A stretch of DNA of 64,000 nucleotides, taken from the NCBI GenBank assembly GCA_965229005.1, contig CBDDIP010000002.1:1860001-1924000 (forward strand), read 5' to 3'. The first letter of the stretch is position 1; every line of letters starts with the position of its first letter. The notes under the pieces are model-generated. The model ran no database searches. It was not told the origin of the DNA and saw only the letters and a list, made by a program, of their open reading frames with translations. Source of the DNA: CBDDIP01 sp965229005. Lineage in GTDB: Bacteria; Actinomycetota; Acidimicrobiia; Acidimicrobiales; Ilumatobacteraceae. Positions 11,001-18,959 of the stretch are shown piece after piece. The translations under genes were made by a program, and so were the position numbers.

Positions 11001-11723
11001 CTGGGACTGATGCTCGTCGTCGGTCAACCCAAGAACACCGCCGAGTACATCCAGGCGTCATCTCGAGTGGGGCGAGACGCCTCGGGTCGGCCGGGCTTGG
11101 TGGTCGCGCTCGGCAACTGGGCGCGACCGCGGGACCTCGCTCACTTCGAGCAGTTCCGTCACTATCACGAGACGTTCTACGCGCAGGTCGAAGCACTCTC
11201 CGTCACCCCCTTCTCGCCTACATCGCTCGCTCGAGGGATCGACGGGCTTCTCGTAAGTGCTGTCCGCGTCGTGCAGGCAACGGAGAAGGACGGGCTATCG
11301 CCGGAGCGCGAAGCGTGGCGCATCAAGGACCAGCTCTCTGTCGTCGAGAACCTCGCCGAAAGGCTGAAGGTTCGAATCGCAGCTGCTGCACAGAGCGAGG
11401 CAGCGACGAAGCGTGCCAACGATCTGCTGGTGAACAGAATCGGGCGATGGAACCAACGCGCCAGGAGAGCGGCGGAGATGAGCAAGACCCTCGTCTACGA
11501 ACGAACTGGCGAAGGAGACAAATACCTACCGCTGATCATCAGCCCCGAGAACTCGAAAGCGTCCGTCGGCGGCTCCATCGAAGCGCCGTTCGTCATCGCC
11601 AACTCGATGCGCGAAGTACAGCCCGAGATCAATCTGCTCGTGAGTCCGCTGCCGGAGCGCTTGTTCGCCCGGAAGCCCGACGATGCACCCGACTGGGTTC
11701 TGCCGGCCGGAGAGAACGACTGA
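8001..11723 (+). CDS. drmA: DrmA, DISARM core helicase
   Basis: This 1240-aa superfamily 2 helicase has Walker A FFPTGGGKTEAYLGL near residues 491-505, a DEXH box DELHLI near 750, and the C-terminal motifs ATSMLQVGVDVQRLG (about 987-1001) and ASSRVGRD (about 1018-1025). Between the helicase lobes are Cys pairs (CPWCG near 615, then C...C near 640 and C near 700), a likely zinc-binding insertion of DrmA proteins. DrmA forms the DISARM core with DrmB, and in studied systems the pair binds DNA and loads on unmodified ends. It starts at ATG 8001, overlapping the methylase stop by one base, and ends in a TGATG overlap with drmB. All five genes are therefore probably translated from one message. 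Confidence 0.95.
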   Translation: MSDLIPTPTSGPQASYALNYELDGSSFTVRENLADILERELLGPIYGPDEVLPFSPRSQYLMGHIAPFKLTGKAAIAAPIDEPDDRGDLVEVSVDAAGLAEGRGVPASAADASEADTEGEDAEDRAPKQGLMVPASMGLRFQLPVDQESFTVTASWGTYSSVESGEVTKAGRPVRHFQRNPEEEVRQIRLADITAGRTATVQLRDSSCLRLDRYDDERFGRVLIEIALCNDRETPTPIPMSMWMFQTKLRVDAGGAEVFLPVHDVLEQDWLEHDDEVRRLTLQYRNRLEFAIGRTCSVDWVVREGARRATEVSTTWLPIGETPQTSARSVAGALLSMDALAVTTAGELRSGLEPLVAGYGAWLAEQEAAAKSLPEHLQETIEVVLWEAQQAHQRLIAGLEHVATDAEALRCFQFMNRVMRDQRIASQVSASRASDTSVTLDQARQEVAGRGSDAASWRPFQLAFILMQLGALTEPTAARRSAEHQARVELLFFPTGGGKTEAYLGLAAYTFAVRRRQGVVQSTDGPLDGRDGVAVLMRYTLRLLTAQQFQRATTLVCAAELARREDEATWGAEPFRIGLWVGTDVSPKRFEEADEQLTKANDYGSHRLTVLQIQRCPWCGSPIGAAQVKTDATVRRVYVYCGDDLARCPFAKGGSVAEGLPVLTVDEEIYRLTPAFVIATVDKFARLAREGEAASLFGYVGRRCGRHGYVHPDYAQCDITTSHPATKNGHPAATVQPVGRLRPPDLIIQDELHLITGALGTSVGLFEVAVETLSSWETSDGNPVRPLIVASTATVRNAHEQVRGLYGRQVEIFPPQVLDVADTYFSQEVPIDKANPGRRYVGISAQGVRLSSAEIRVAEVLLSAGQLLFDRAGASADPYMTLVGYFNATRELAGMARYMADDIQNRVKRPRKDSGFPSRLGTAFGLLNIGELTSRIASGEIGRTLDRLELTFDEHHDTSDAFRQRLADLDAEKKLPRRKEMPFDVVLATSMLQVGVDVQRLGLMLVVGQPKNTAEYIQASSRVGRDASGRPGLVVALGNWARPRDLAHFEQFRHYHETFYAQVEALSVTPFSPTSLARGIDGLLVSAVRVVQATEKDGLSPEREAWRIKDQLSVVENLAERLKVRIAAAAQSEAATKRANDLLVNRIGRWNQRARRAAEMSKTLVYERTGEGDKYLPLIISPENSKASVGGSIEAPFVIANSMREVQPEINLLVSPLPERLFARKPDDAPDWVLPAGEND

Positions 11724-13786
11724 TGAGCGACACCGAAACCCCCGACGCGGGCATCACGGGCGTGATGTTGCACGATCCCGATCAGGTGCTCGACCCGCTC
11801 GCCGATGCCGAAGAAGGTGTCGTCAAGAACCGCGCCAAGGTCGGTTCCGCCCGCCCGTCGTCGCTGCTGTACACCTACGGTCCTGGCGCGATCATGGATC
11901 TTCCCGGGTTCTCGGTCATGCCGGCTGGTCTCGATGACTGGGAGCCGATCTGGAGGCGTCGCGAGTTCGTCCCCACCATCCTCGAACCTCGGCTGCTCAA
12001 CGTCGTCCGGCTCCACCTCGGGCCGCAAGTCGACGCACTTCGTCCCTTCCCTTGGCAGCCCAAGAAGGGACGGAACACCACCGAAGGCAACGACCTCGGA
12101 ATCCCTGCGCGCGTGTTCCCGCAATGGCTTCGCTGCACCGGCTGCGACTACCTCGGCCCGCTGCCACGCTTCGCCTACACCAACACCCATCCGTTCCGGC
12201 CCGACCTCGCCCAGTTCACGCACAAGAGCTGCCCGGGCCGAGGTGGGCAGCGGGCTGGTTCGACAAGCAGGAAGCGTGAGAGCCCAGCAGTGCCGGCTCA
12301 ACATCTGCTCACATGCACGAACGGTCACCTCGATGAGTTTCCGTACACGCTGTGGGTGCACCGCGGCAGCAAGTGTCCCAAGGCTGAACTACCCGACCTG
12401 AAGATGCGCGACGCCAACGTCGGCAAGAGCGTCGGCTCGACGATCACCTGCGTGTCCTGCGGAGCGACCCGCGGCATGGCAGAGGCCCAAGGTGCAGTTG
12501 GTCGCGAGAAGCTCCCGCAGAAGTGCCGTGGTCGACACCCTCATCTCAACGCGTTCGACGCCGAATGTGATGCATCCCCGACGCTGATCATGATGGGTGC
12601 TTCGAACCTGTGGTTCCCGTCCACCCAGTCGATCATTGTGATGCCACGCACCGATGCGGAGGAGATCGAGGTGCTGGCAGACCGACTCCGCATCGAACTC
12701 GGGACGGAAAAGATCGCCAAGTACGCCTCCAACCTTGACGTCATCCGCGACCTCGCCGACGGCAAGGTCGAGCTCGACGGGGTGAGCGACGACGAGCTCG
12801 CCGAAGCGATCGCCGACGTTCTCGCACCCGCCGATTCGGAGGCCGAGCGACAAGAGAAGCTGGCAGCCTGGGACCCTGTCGAGCTGCTCGTGCCTGAATG
12901 GCAATACCTGCAGAAGCCGGCGCTGTTCCCTCAGCAGCTCAACTCGAGCGGGTTGATGGTCACCGAGACACAACGCGCGCCGAACCTGCATCCACACATC
13001 GCCCGAGTTGTCGCGGTCAACCAGATGAAGAAGGTCAATGCCGTGCTCGGGTTCACGCGGCTCGACGAGATGGACCGCGTCAACGACCTCGCAAGTCGAC
13101 TGGTCAAACTGACCCGGAACGGCAAGCCCAGCTGGGTTCCTGCCACAGAAGATCGCGGCGAGGGAATCTTCCTACAGCTCGATCTCGATGCAGTGAGCAA
13201 GTGGGAGCAGACCATCCTCAGCTCGGCGCTGTGGGAGGCTCACAGCGCAGCGCACCGTCGCAACTTCGAACGGCGGTTCTCCCAGACCGCCAAACGAGTT
13301 GACCCGGACGTGCGTCTCCCGGGCCCTCGGTACTGGCTGCTCCACACCCTCGCCCATGCCCTCATTCGCGAGATGGCGATGTCATGCGGCTACGGCGCCG
13401 CCAGCCTCACCGAGCGCATCTACGGCTGGACCGCAACACCACAGCGTCAAGCTGCGGCCGGGCTCCTGATCTGCACGACCGCCTCTGACAGCGAAGGCAC
13501 CCTCGGCGGCCTGGTCGCCCTGTCGGAACCGATTCGGTTGCAAGGGCTCGTCGTGTCGGCCCTCCGGCGCGCATCGCGGTGTTCCTCGGATCCCGTCTGT
13601 GCGATGCGCACCCCAAGCGACCCCGAGGACTTCCTCCACGGCGCGGCATGTCACTGCTGCACCTTTGCCTCAGAGACCTCATGCGAGAAGGCCAACCGCT
13701 TCTTGGATCGACGCTTCCTTCTGAGTCTTCCCTCTCCGACAGGCAACGACGTACCGGGCTTCTTCGGGAACATCGATGCCGTCTGA
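11723..13786 (+). CDS. drmB: DrmB, DUF1998-domain DISARM core protein
   Basis: This 687-aa protein carries the DUF1998 signature near residues 538-565 (LLHTLAHALIREMAMSCGY). A Cys-rich C-terminus follows, with CSSDPVC and CHCCTFASETSCE near 620-660. N-terminal Cys pairs (CTGC near 137, and CVSC further on) suggest additional zinc binding. DrmB is the partner of DrmA in every DISARM class. The ATG at 11723 overlaps the drmA stop by one base. An in-frame extension upstream would run inside drmA in another frame and is not coding. The 3' end overlaps drmC by 11 nt. Confidence 0.94.
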   Translation: MSDTETPDAGITGVMLHDPDQVLDPLADAEEGVVKNRAKVGSARPSSLLYTYGPGAIMDLPGFSVMPAGLDDWEPIWRRREFVPTILEPRLLNVVRLHLGPQVDALRPFPWQPKKGRNTTEGNDLGIPARVFPQWLRCTGCDYLGPLPRFAYTNTHPFRPDLAQFTHKSCPGRGGQRAGSTSRKRESPAVPAQHLLTCTNGHLDEFPYTLWVHRGSKCPKAELPDLKMRDANVGKSVGSTITCVSCGATRGMAEAQGAVGREKLPQKCRGRHPHLNAFDAECDASPTLIMMGASNLWFPSTQSIIVMPRTDAEEIEVLADRLRIELGTEKIAKYASNLDVIRDLADGKVELDGVSDDELAEAIADVLAPADSEAERQEKLAAWDPVELLVPEWQYLQKPALFPQQLNSSGLMVTETQRAPNLHPHIARVVAVNQMKKVNAVLGFTRLDEMDRVNDLASRLVKLTRNGKPSWVPATEDRGEGIFLQLDLDAVSKWEQTILSSALWEAHSAAHRRNFERRFSQTAKRVDPDVRLPGPRYWLLHTLAHALIREMAMSCGYGAASLTERIYGWTATPQRQAAAGLLICTTASDSEGTLGGLVALSEPIRLQGLVVSALRRASRCSSDPVCAMRTPSDPEDFLHGAACHCCTFASETSCEKANRFLDRRFLLSLPSPTGNDVPGFFGNIDAV

Positions 13787-14480
13787 CCCTTTTGGCGCGC
13801 TCGGCGAGTACCTCACAGCGCAGGAGGCCACCGGGCTTGCCGTCCTCCTCGCCGCCGGACAACCCACCGTGCTAGCACTGCGGGAGATCAACAAATCGAG
13901 GCGGGAACAAGTGAAGAACTTGCTCGCAGACGCGGGGCTCGGCCACAACGACGTGGATCGAGCGGCTGCTGTCCTTCACGCGATCGGCGGTTCGAAGGCG
14001 ATCCGAAGTGATCTGACACCCGTGTGGACCATGCCAGGTAATGAGGCGAACCTCGGTCACCTGACCAGCGAGTTCCATCGTCTGGTGCAAGCCGCCCGCC
14101 AGTCAGTGACCTGCGCGAGCTACAACTTCGAACAGACGTCGCAGATGTGGACAGTGCTGAAGGCTGCGTCTGAACAACCGGGCGTCGTCGTCACCGTCTA
14201 CGTAGACGGTGACAAGGCCGACGTCGAGAAGGTCAGGGCTCAACTACCGCGTGCAACCATCTACCGGTCTGCGCTTCTCCCGAGCGGCCGGCGAGTTGTC
14301 AGCCACGCCAAGTTCATCATCGTCGACCACGCCGTCCTTCTCGTGACGAGTGCGAACTTCTCGTTCAGCGCCGAGAACCGGAACATCGAATTCGGTCTTC
14401 GCATCAACGACCCGGCTCTCGCAGAGTCAGTCGAGGCGACCATGTCCAGCAAGCACGGCTCGCTGTACGAACTCTCATAG
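13776..14480 (+). CDS. drmC: DrmC, phospholipase D-like protein of DISARM
   Basis: This 234-aa protein has one PLD-type HxK motif, SHAKFIIVDHAVLLVTSANF, near residues 173-193, followed by N-F-S and ENRNIEFG. This matches DrmC, the PLD-family member of DISARM that may act as a nuclease after dimerising. The N-terminal 85 residues look like a helical, HTH-like segment (ATGLAVLLAAGQPTVLALREI). The gene begins at ATG 13776 inside the end of drmB, and the next gene begins 12 nt after its stop. DrmC is described as dispensable in at least one experimentally studied class 2 system, so its role here is less certain than its family. Confidence 0.9.
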   Translation: MPSDPFGALGEYLTAQEATGLAVLLAAGQPTVLALREINKSRREQVKNLLADAGLGHNDVDRAAAVLHAIGGSKAIRSDLTPVWTMPGNEANLGHLTSEFHRLVQAARQSVTCASYNFEQTSQMWTVLKAASEQPGVVVTVYVDGDKADVEKVRAQLPRATIYRSALLPSGRRVVSHAKFIIVDHAVLLVTSANFSFSAENRNIEFGLRINDPALAESVEATMSSKHGSLYELS

Positions 14481-14492
14481 GGGACGACTTCT

Positions 14493-16166
14493 ATGCAACA
14501 ACTTGAAGCTCACGAGGTGCCGCTGCACAAGGTCTTCTGCAGCGACTATGACTTTCGCATCCCCGACTACCAGCGGCCATATGCGTGGGAGGTCGAGCAG
14601 GCTGCCCAGCTCCTCGACGATCTCGTGGAGGCGTTGGACCGAGACACGGACGAGCCGTACTTCCTCGGCTCGATCGTGCTGGTGAAGCAGAAGGACTCCT
14701 CCGAAGCCGAAGTGATCGATGGCCAGCAACGGCTCACTACCCTGACGATCCTGCTCGCTGTCCTGCGCGACCTGACCGACGACGATGAGTTGCGCGTCGA
14801 CCTCGAGAAGATGGTCGCGGAGCCCGGCAACAAGATCCGGAAGCTGGAGCCAAAACCCCGGTTGGCCCTCAGAGCCCGAGACGCTGCGTTCTTCCGGGAC
14901 ATGGTGCAGACCACACACGCCATCGACGCTTTGCTGAAGTTGAAGCCCGATGCGCTCAAGACCGACGCGCAGAAGGCTGTGCAGACCAATGCGCGTGCGC
15001 TGCACCAGTTGCTCAGCACCTGGGCCGAGGAGCGTCGGCTTGACCTCGTCGGGATGCTCAGCGAGCGCACGTTTCTGGTGGTGGTGAGCACCCCTGACCT
15101 CAACAGCGCCCACCGGATCTTCAGCGTGATGAACGCACGCGGGCTGGACCTGTCTCCGGCCGACATCTTCAAGTCGTTCATCATCGGTGCACTGGATTCA
15201 AAGGTGTCGGACATGTATGCGGAGCGCTGGGAAGACGCAGAGGAGGCGCTCGGCCGCGACGATTTCGCCGACCTCTTCCTTCATCTGCGCATGATCTTCT
15301 CGCAGGTACGGGCGCGTCGTGAGCTCCTCAAGGAGTTTCCGGAGCAGGTGCTGTCGTCGTATCTCCCGACGAAAGCGGCAGCCTTCGTCGACGATGTCGT
15401 CGTGCCGTATGCGGACGCCTACGAGCAGGTCCGAGATCAGAGCTACGCCGCGGTCTCTGGCGCGGGCAAGGTCAACTCGTGGTTCAAGCGCCTGGCGCAG
15501 CTGGACAACAACGACTGGCGACCTCCTGCACTCTGGGCCCTGAAGATGCACGGTGACGATCCACAGTGGCTGGACGAGTTCTTTCGAGCACTCGAACGAC
15601 TCGCCTCGAGCATGCTGATTCGCCGCGTCTATGCGACGCCACGATCACAGCGATACGCGGACCTCCTGCGAGAGCTCTCGGACGGCAGGGGGATCGAGGC
15701 TCCATCTTTCGCTCTCACCGATGACGAGAAAGCGGAGACCGTGAAGCGTCTCGCAGGCGAGCTCTACCTCGTGTCGAAGGTCCGAAAGTACGTCCTGCTT
15801 CGCCTCGACGAAGCCCTCGCCAACAACCCTGGCGTCAGCTACGACCATCCGCTGATCACCGTCGAACATGTGCTCCCGCAGAACCCGCAAGCCGGTTCGG
15901 TCTGGACTCAGACCTTCACGGACGAGCAGCGGCTTCGCTGGACCCATCGTCTCGGCAACCTGGTCTTGCTCAATCGCGCCAAGAATTCCGAAGCGCAGAA
16001 CTACGACTTCGAGAAGAAGAAGTCGAAGTACTTCAACGGCGCCAACGGCGTCGCGACGTTCGCGCTCACGAGCCAAGTCTTGAGTCACAGTGAGTGGACC
16101 CCGGCGTTGCTGGAAGTGCGTCAGACCGAGCTGCTGAAGGCTCTACAAACCGAGTGGGATCTCTAA
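14493..16166 (+). CDS. GmrSD-like type IV restriction endonuclease (DUF262 + DUF1524)
   Basis: This 557-aa protein joins both GmrSD modules. The N-terminal DUF262 domain has IPDYQRPYAW near residues 23-32 and DGQQRLTTL near 75-83, a DGQQR-type NTP-hydrolysing ParB-like fold. The C-terminal DUF1524 domain has the HNH-like set TVEHVLPQNP near 455, LGNLVLLNRAKNSEA near 485, and the following N-x-x-F-x-x-K. GmrSD enzymes cleave DNA with glucosylated or otherwise modified cytosine. It lies 12 nt after drmC on the same strand and is probably co-transcribed. A system that spares methylated self DNA and attacks unmodified DNA would thus be paired with one that attacks modified DNA. It converges on the minus-strand cassette with 33 nt between stops. 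Confidence 0.88.
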   Translation: MQQLEAHEVPLHKVFCSDYDFRIPDYQRPYAWEVEQAAQLLDDLVEALDRDTDEPYFLGSIVLVKQKDSSEAEVIDGQQRLTTLTILLAVLRDLTDDDELRVDLEKMVAEPGNKIRKLEPKPRLALRARDAAFFRDMVQTTHAIDALLKLKPDALKTDAQKAVQTNARALHQLLSTWAEERRLDLVGMLSERTFLVVVSTPDLNSAHRIFSVMNARGLDLSPADIFKSFIIGALDSKVSDMYAERWEDAEEALGRDDFADLFLHLRMIFSQVRARRELLKEFPEQVLSSYLPTKAAAFVDDVVVPYADAYEQVRDQSYAAVSGAGKVNSWFKRLAQLDNNDWRPPALWALKMHGDDPQWLDEFFRALERLASSMLIRRVYATPRSQRYADLLRELSDGRGIEAPSFALTDDEKAETVKRLAGELYLVSKVRKYVLLRLDEALANNPGVSYDHPLITVEHVLPQNPQAGSVWTQTFTDEQRLRWTHRLGNLVLLNRAKNSEAQNYDFEKKKSKYFNGANGVATFALTSQVLSHSEWTPALLEVRQTELLKALQTEWDL

Positions 16167-16199
16167 ACAGCGCGCCGCTTCTCGATGTCGTTTGCGGAC

Positions 16200-18959
16200 C
16201 TAGTCAAACTCGTCCGGAGTCACGACCCCGTCGTTGTTCAGGTCAGTGCCTGGAAGGGTGAAGCCGTCTGCAGCCGCGCGCCACGTCGCCATGCCCACTT
16301 GTCCGTCGGCTGCGAGCCCAGAGTCGGCCTGGAAGTCCGCCACGGCCCTGAGTGTTTCTGGTCCGAACTGGCCGTCCGCTTCGAGGGAGTAGCCCCGTTC
16401 CTGCAGCAACCGCTGAAGGATGAACACTCCGTCTCCTTCATCGCAGAGCGTGAGTGGCAGCGCGAAGCGTGTCGTGAGTTGATCGCAGCGGGCGTTGGAG
16501 GTCAGTGAAGTCGACGGAGCGACCGACACTGGCGGAGCAGTCGCGACATCCGGCAGGGTGGTGACGGCGGTACTTGTTGACGCCGTCGTTGATTCCGTCG
16601 TTGATTCCGTCGTCGGCCTCGGTGTCGTAGGGGACCGGCTCGGGGTCGGCGTGGTTCCTGGAACTGCAACGTCACGCGTGCTCGAAGCCGGCGCCGACTC
16701 GCGACTGAGTGGCACGGTCGTCTCCACGTCTCTGCCCGCGTCGTCGTCCGAATCGGAGCTCGCGACCGAAAAGGCAATGGCACCGAGACCGCAGGCGACA
16801 AGCAGGAGCGCTCCAACGAGCGGAGTTGACTGACGACGTCGCGCTGCCGCGAGGTCGCCAACCTCGCCCGCCGGCGCACGTGGTGGTAGTAGCGGGGTCG
16901 ACCGCCCAGCTTCACCGGCTCTGGCTTGGAGGATGCTCGGGCAGGAGTAGAAGGGAGTCCACGGCGGCGCCAGCTGCCACCGCGAACGAGCTGCGAGCCA
17001 TGTGGCCATCGAAGCGATCCAGAGAACGAAAGCGGCACCGAGGCTTGAACTGATGGCGAGCACCGACGCTGCCCAACCAGCGAATGACAGCTGGTAGGCC
17101 GTTCGCCATCGGCGTCGGATCTGGTCGGCGTCGGCCTGTGCCTGCCGTACGCGGCTTGCTGACAGTTTGAACCACTGGTCGAGAACGCCGTCACTCGCGA
17201 AGTTCGAACGCATGAGCGATGACTGAGGAGACGACGCGACCGACTCTGCCCAGACAGAGATCTCCTGAGCCAGTCGGTGGGTGGATCGCCAGGCCTCACC
17301 GTCAAAGACCGGCCCGGAGGTCATTGCCGCCTGGGTTCGAAAGAGTGCAGCCGACGCTCCATCCGACGCGGATCTGCCCAGACGGGACACTCGCACTCGC
17401 GTGGAATCGTCTGCGTTGTCACGATTGGACAACTCATTGGCTTTCGTTTGACGGGTGCGCAGTGTGTCGAATCGATCGCGGTCGACGTCGATGTCGGCGA
17501 TGGCCATCTCGAACTCTTTGATGACACGGTCGACGAAGGGGTCCCACAAAACAGCGGTCAGAGAGGTGCCCTCGACCTCACGGAGGAGCTCCTCGAGCTC
17601 GCGAGCAGAGGCGGCCCGACAGCTTCGAACGAGCACGGTCGTCATCCCGGAGCGCTGCTGCCCACTCGTCCGAAGCGTGAGTCGGGCGAAGTCGATCAGA
17701 TCCGCTCCGCGAATCGTGACGTCGCTGAGCGTGGTGGCCCACGCGGACGACGGCACAGACTTCAGCAGCTCGGTTCCACTGATATCGACACGACGTCGAT
17801 CCCTCTCATCGGCCATCAGCGCAGGTCGTAGTGCGAGCGTTGCGACGTCGCTGCCCTCGGAGGCCAGCCTCATCAGCTCCTGATACGTGGATGTGAGTTC
17901 AGCACCTGCCTCATCGAGAGAACGAGGGAGGTTGATCGAGATCCTTCTGGCCATGTCGTCGAGGAGTTGGATCTGCCGCTCATGCTCAGCCAGTGCGGCA
18001 GCCGCGTTGCGCTCGTCGCGTTTGAACTGCAGGTGTTGGACGCGGCTGCGGATGGCATTGCGCACGGCCGGAGCGACTTCGTCGAGGGCGGAGGATGCTG
18101 CGCCGAGCAGCAGGGTCAGCCGTTCATCCGGCGCTTGCAGGATTGCTTCGACGGCGTCGCCGATCAACGACTCAATCTCGGCGGTGTCTCCGGCCCCGCT
18201 CTCTTCACCAAGTCTGGCAAGACGTTCGAACTCGCGCTCGATGTCAAGGAGTCGTCCAAGTCCCCAACCACTCTCGTCGACGTGTGGGTCGACAACCATC
18301 GCTTTCAGGCCGTGGCTGAGGCTGAGGTGCTCGCTCGTTGCGCGCAGGTCATCGAGTGTGACCGAACTGTCTGTTGCCTTCAGCACTACTCCTACGCTCC
18401 GGCCGTAGAGCTCGTGCGCGGCGTCGATCAACGTGCGATCGGTCAACGAGAAGCCCCCAGGTACCGACAGCACGACCATTGCGGCAGACGCACCGGCTGC
18501 GCTCCATCGGCGGTTGAGACTCTCTGGCCCCGTCGACAACACGTCGTCTCGAAGTCCAGGTGTGTCGATCAACTCAAGGCGGCCGGGTAGACGCAGTGCG
18601 TTGACGTACTCGGCTTCGATGAACGGCGGCGAGCTCGAGGAGAGGAGGTTGCGGAACTGCTCCGACTCGGTTGGGAGATCCGACCATCCGCCAGTGGTCC
18701 GCCCTCGGGCGCGAGGTTGGCCCCTGCTCACTGCGACGGTTGTCGCCGGCTTGGCGAGGACCCCGACTGGGCAGATCGCGGCACCCGCGAGTTGGTTCAC
18801 CAATGTGGACTTTCCGCGATTGGCAAGTCCGATCACTGCGACCCCAGAACGTTCTCGACGTTGACGTCGAACGAGGTTCGAAAGGCGGTCTCCGTCGATC
18901 GGGATTCGCAACGACCTGCAGAGAGCGATCGTTGCTGCAGCGACCTCGGGCGTGATCAC
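16200..18959 (-). CDS. dynamin-like GTPase with membrane segments, peptidoglycan-binding domain and EF-hand
   Basis: This 919-aa protein starts at GTG 18959, sharing GTGA with the stop of the upstream dynamin gene. The GTPase domain has G1 GLANRGKST (44-52), G3 DTPG (132-135) and a KATD-like G4. A helical region spans about 300-600. Two close membrane segments lie at about 621-655 and a third at about 712-733. Next come a Thr/Ser/Pro-rich linker (about 735-820), a PG_binding_1-like domain (about 822-895, LQRLLQERGYSLEADGQFGP) and a C-terminal EF-hand loop, DLNNDGVVTPDE (906-917), with all calcium ligand positions filled. Three membrane passes would put the GTPase in the cytoplasm and the wall-binding and calcium parts outside. 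I know of no described dynamin with this architecture. Family calls are firm for each part. The system-level role is inference. Confidence 0.8.
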   Translation of the reverse strand: MITPEVAAATIALCRSLRIPIDGDRLSNLVRRQRRERSGVAVIGLANRGKSTLVNQLAGAAICPVGVLAKPATTVAVSRGQPRARGRTTGGWSDLPTESEQFRNLLSSSSPPFIEAEYVNALRLPGRLELIDTPGLRDDVLSTGPESLNRRWSAAGASAAMVVLSVPGGFSLTDRTLIDAAHELYGRSVGVVLKATDSSVTLDDLRATSEHLSLSHGLKAMVVDPHVDESGWGLGRLLDIEREFERLARLGEESGAGDTAEIESLIGDAVEAILQAPDERLTLLLGAASSALDEVAPAVRNAIRSRVQHLQFKRDERNAAAALAEHERQIQLLDDMARRISINLPRSLDEAGAELTSTYQELMRLASEGSDVATLALRPALMADERDRRRVDISGTELLKSVPSSAWATTLSDVTIRGADLIDFARLTLRTSGQQRSGMTTVLVRSCRAASARELEELLREVEGTSLTAVLWDPFVDRVIKEFEMAIADIDVDRDRFDTLRTRQTKANELSNRDNADDSTRVRVSRLGRSASDGASAALFRTQAAMTSGPVFDGEAWRSTHRLAQEISVWAESVASSPQSSLMRSNFASDGVLDQWFKLSASRVRQAQADADQIRRRWRTAYQLSFAGWAASVLAISSSLGAAFVLWIASMATWLAARSRWQLAPPWTPFYSCPSILQARAGEAGRSTPLLPPRAPAGEVGDLAAARRRQSTPLVGALLLVACGLGAIAFSVASSDSDDDAGRDVETTVPLSRESAPASSTRDVAVPGTTPTPSRSPTTPRPTTESTTESTTASTSTAVTTLPDVATAPPVSVAPSTSLTSNARCDQLTTRFALPLTLCDEGDGVFILQRLLQERGYSLEADGQFGPETLRAVADFQADSGLAADGQVGMATWRAAADGFTLPGTDLNNDGVVTPDEFD

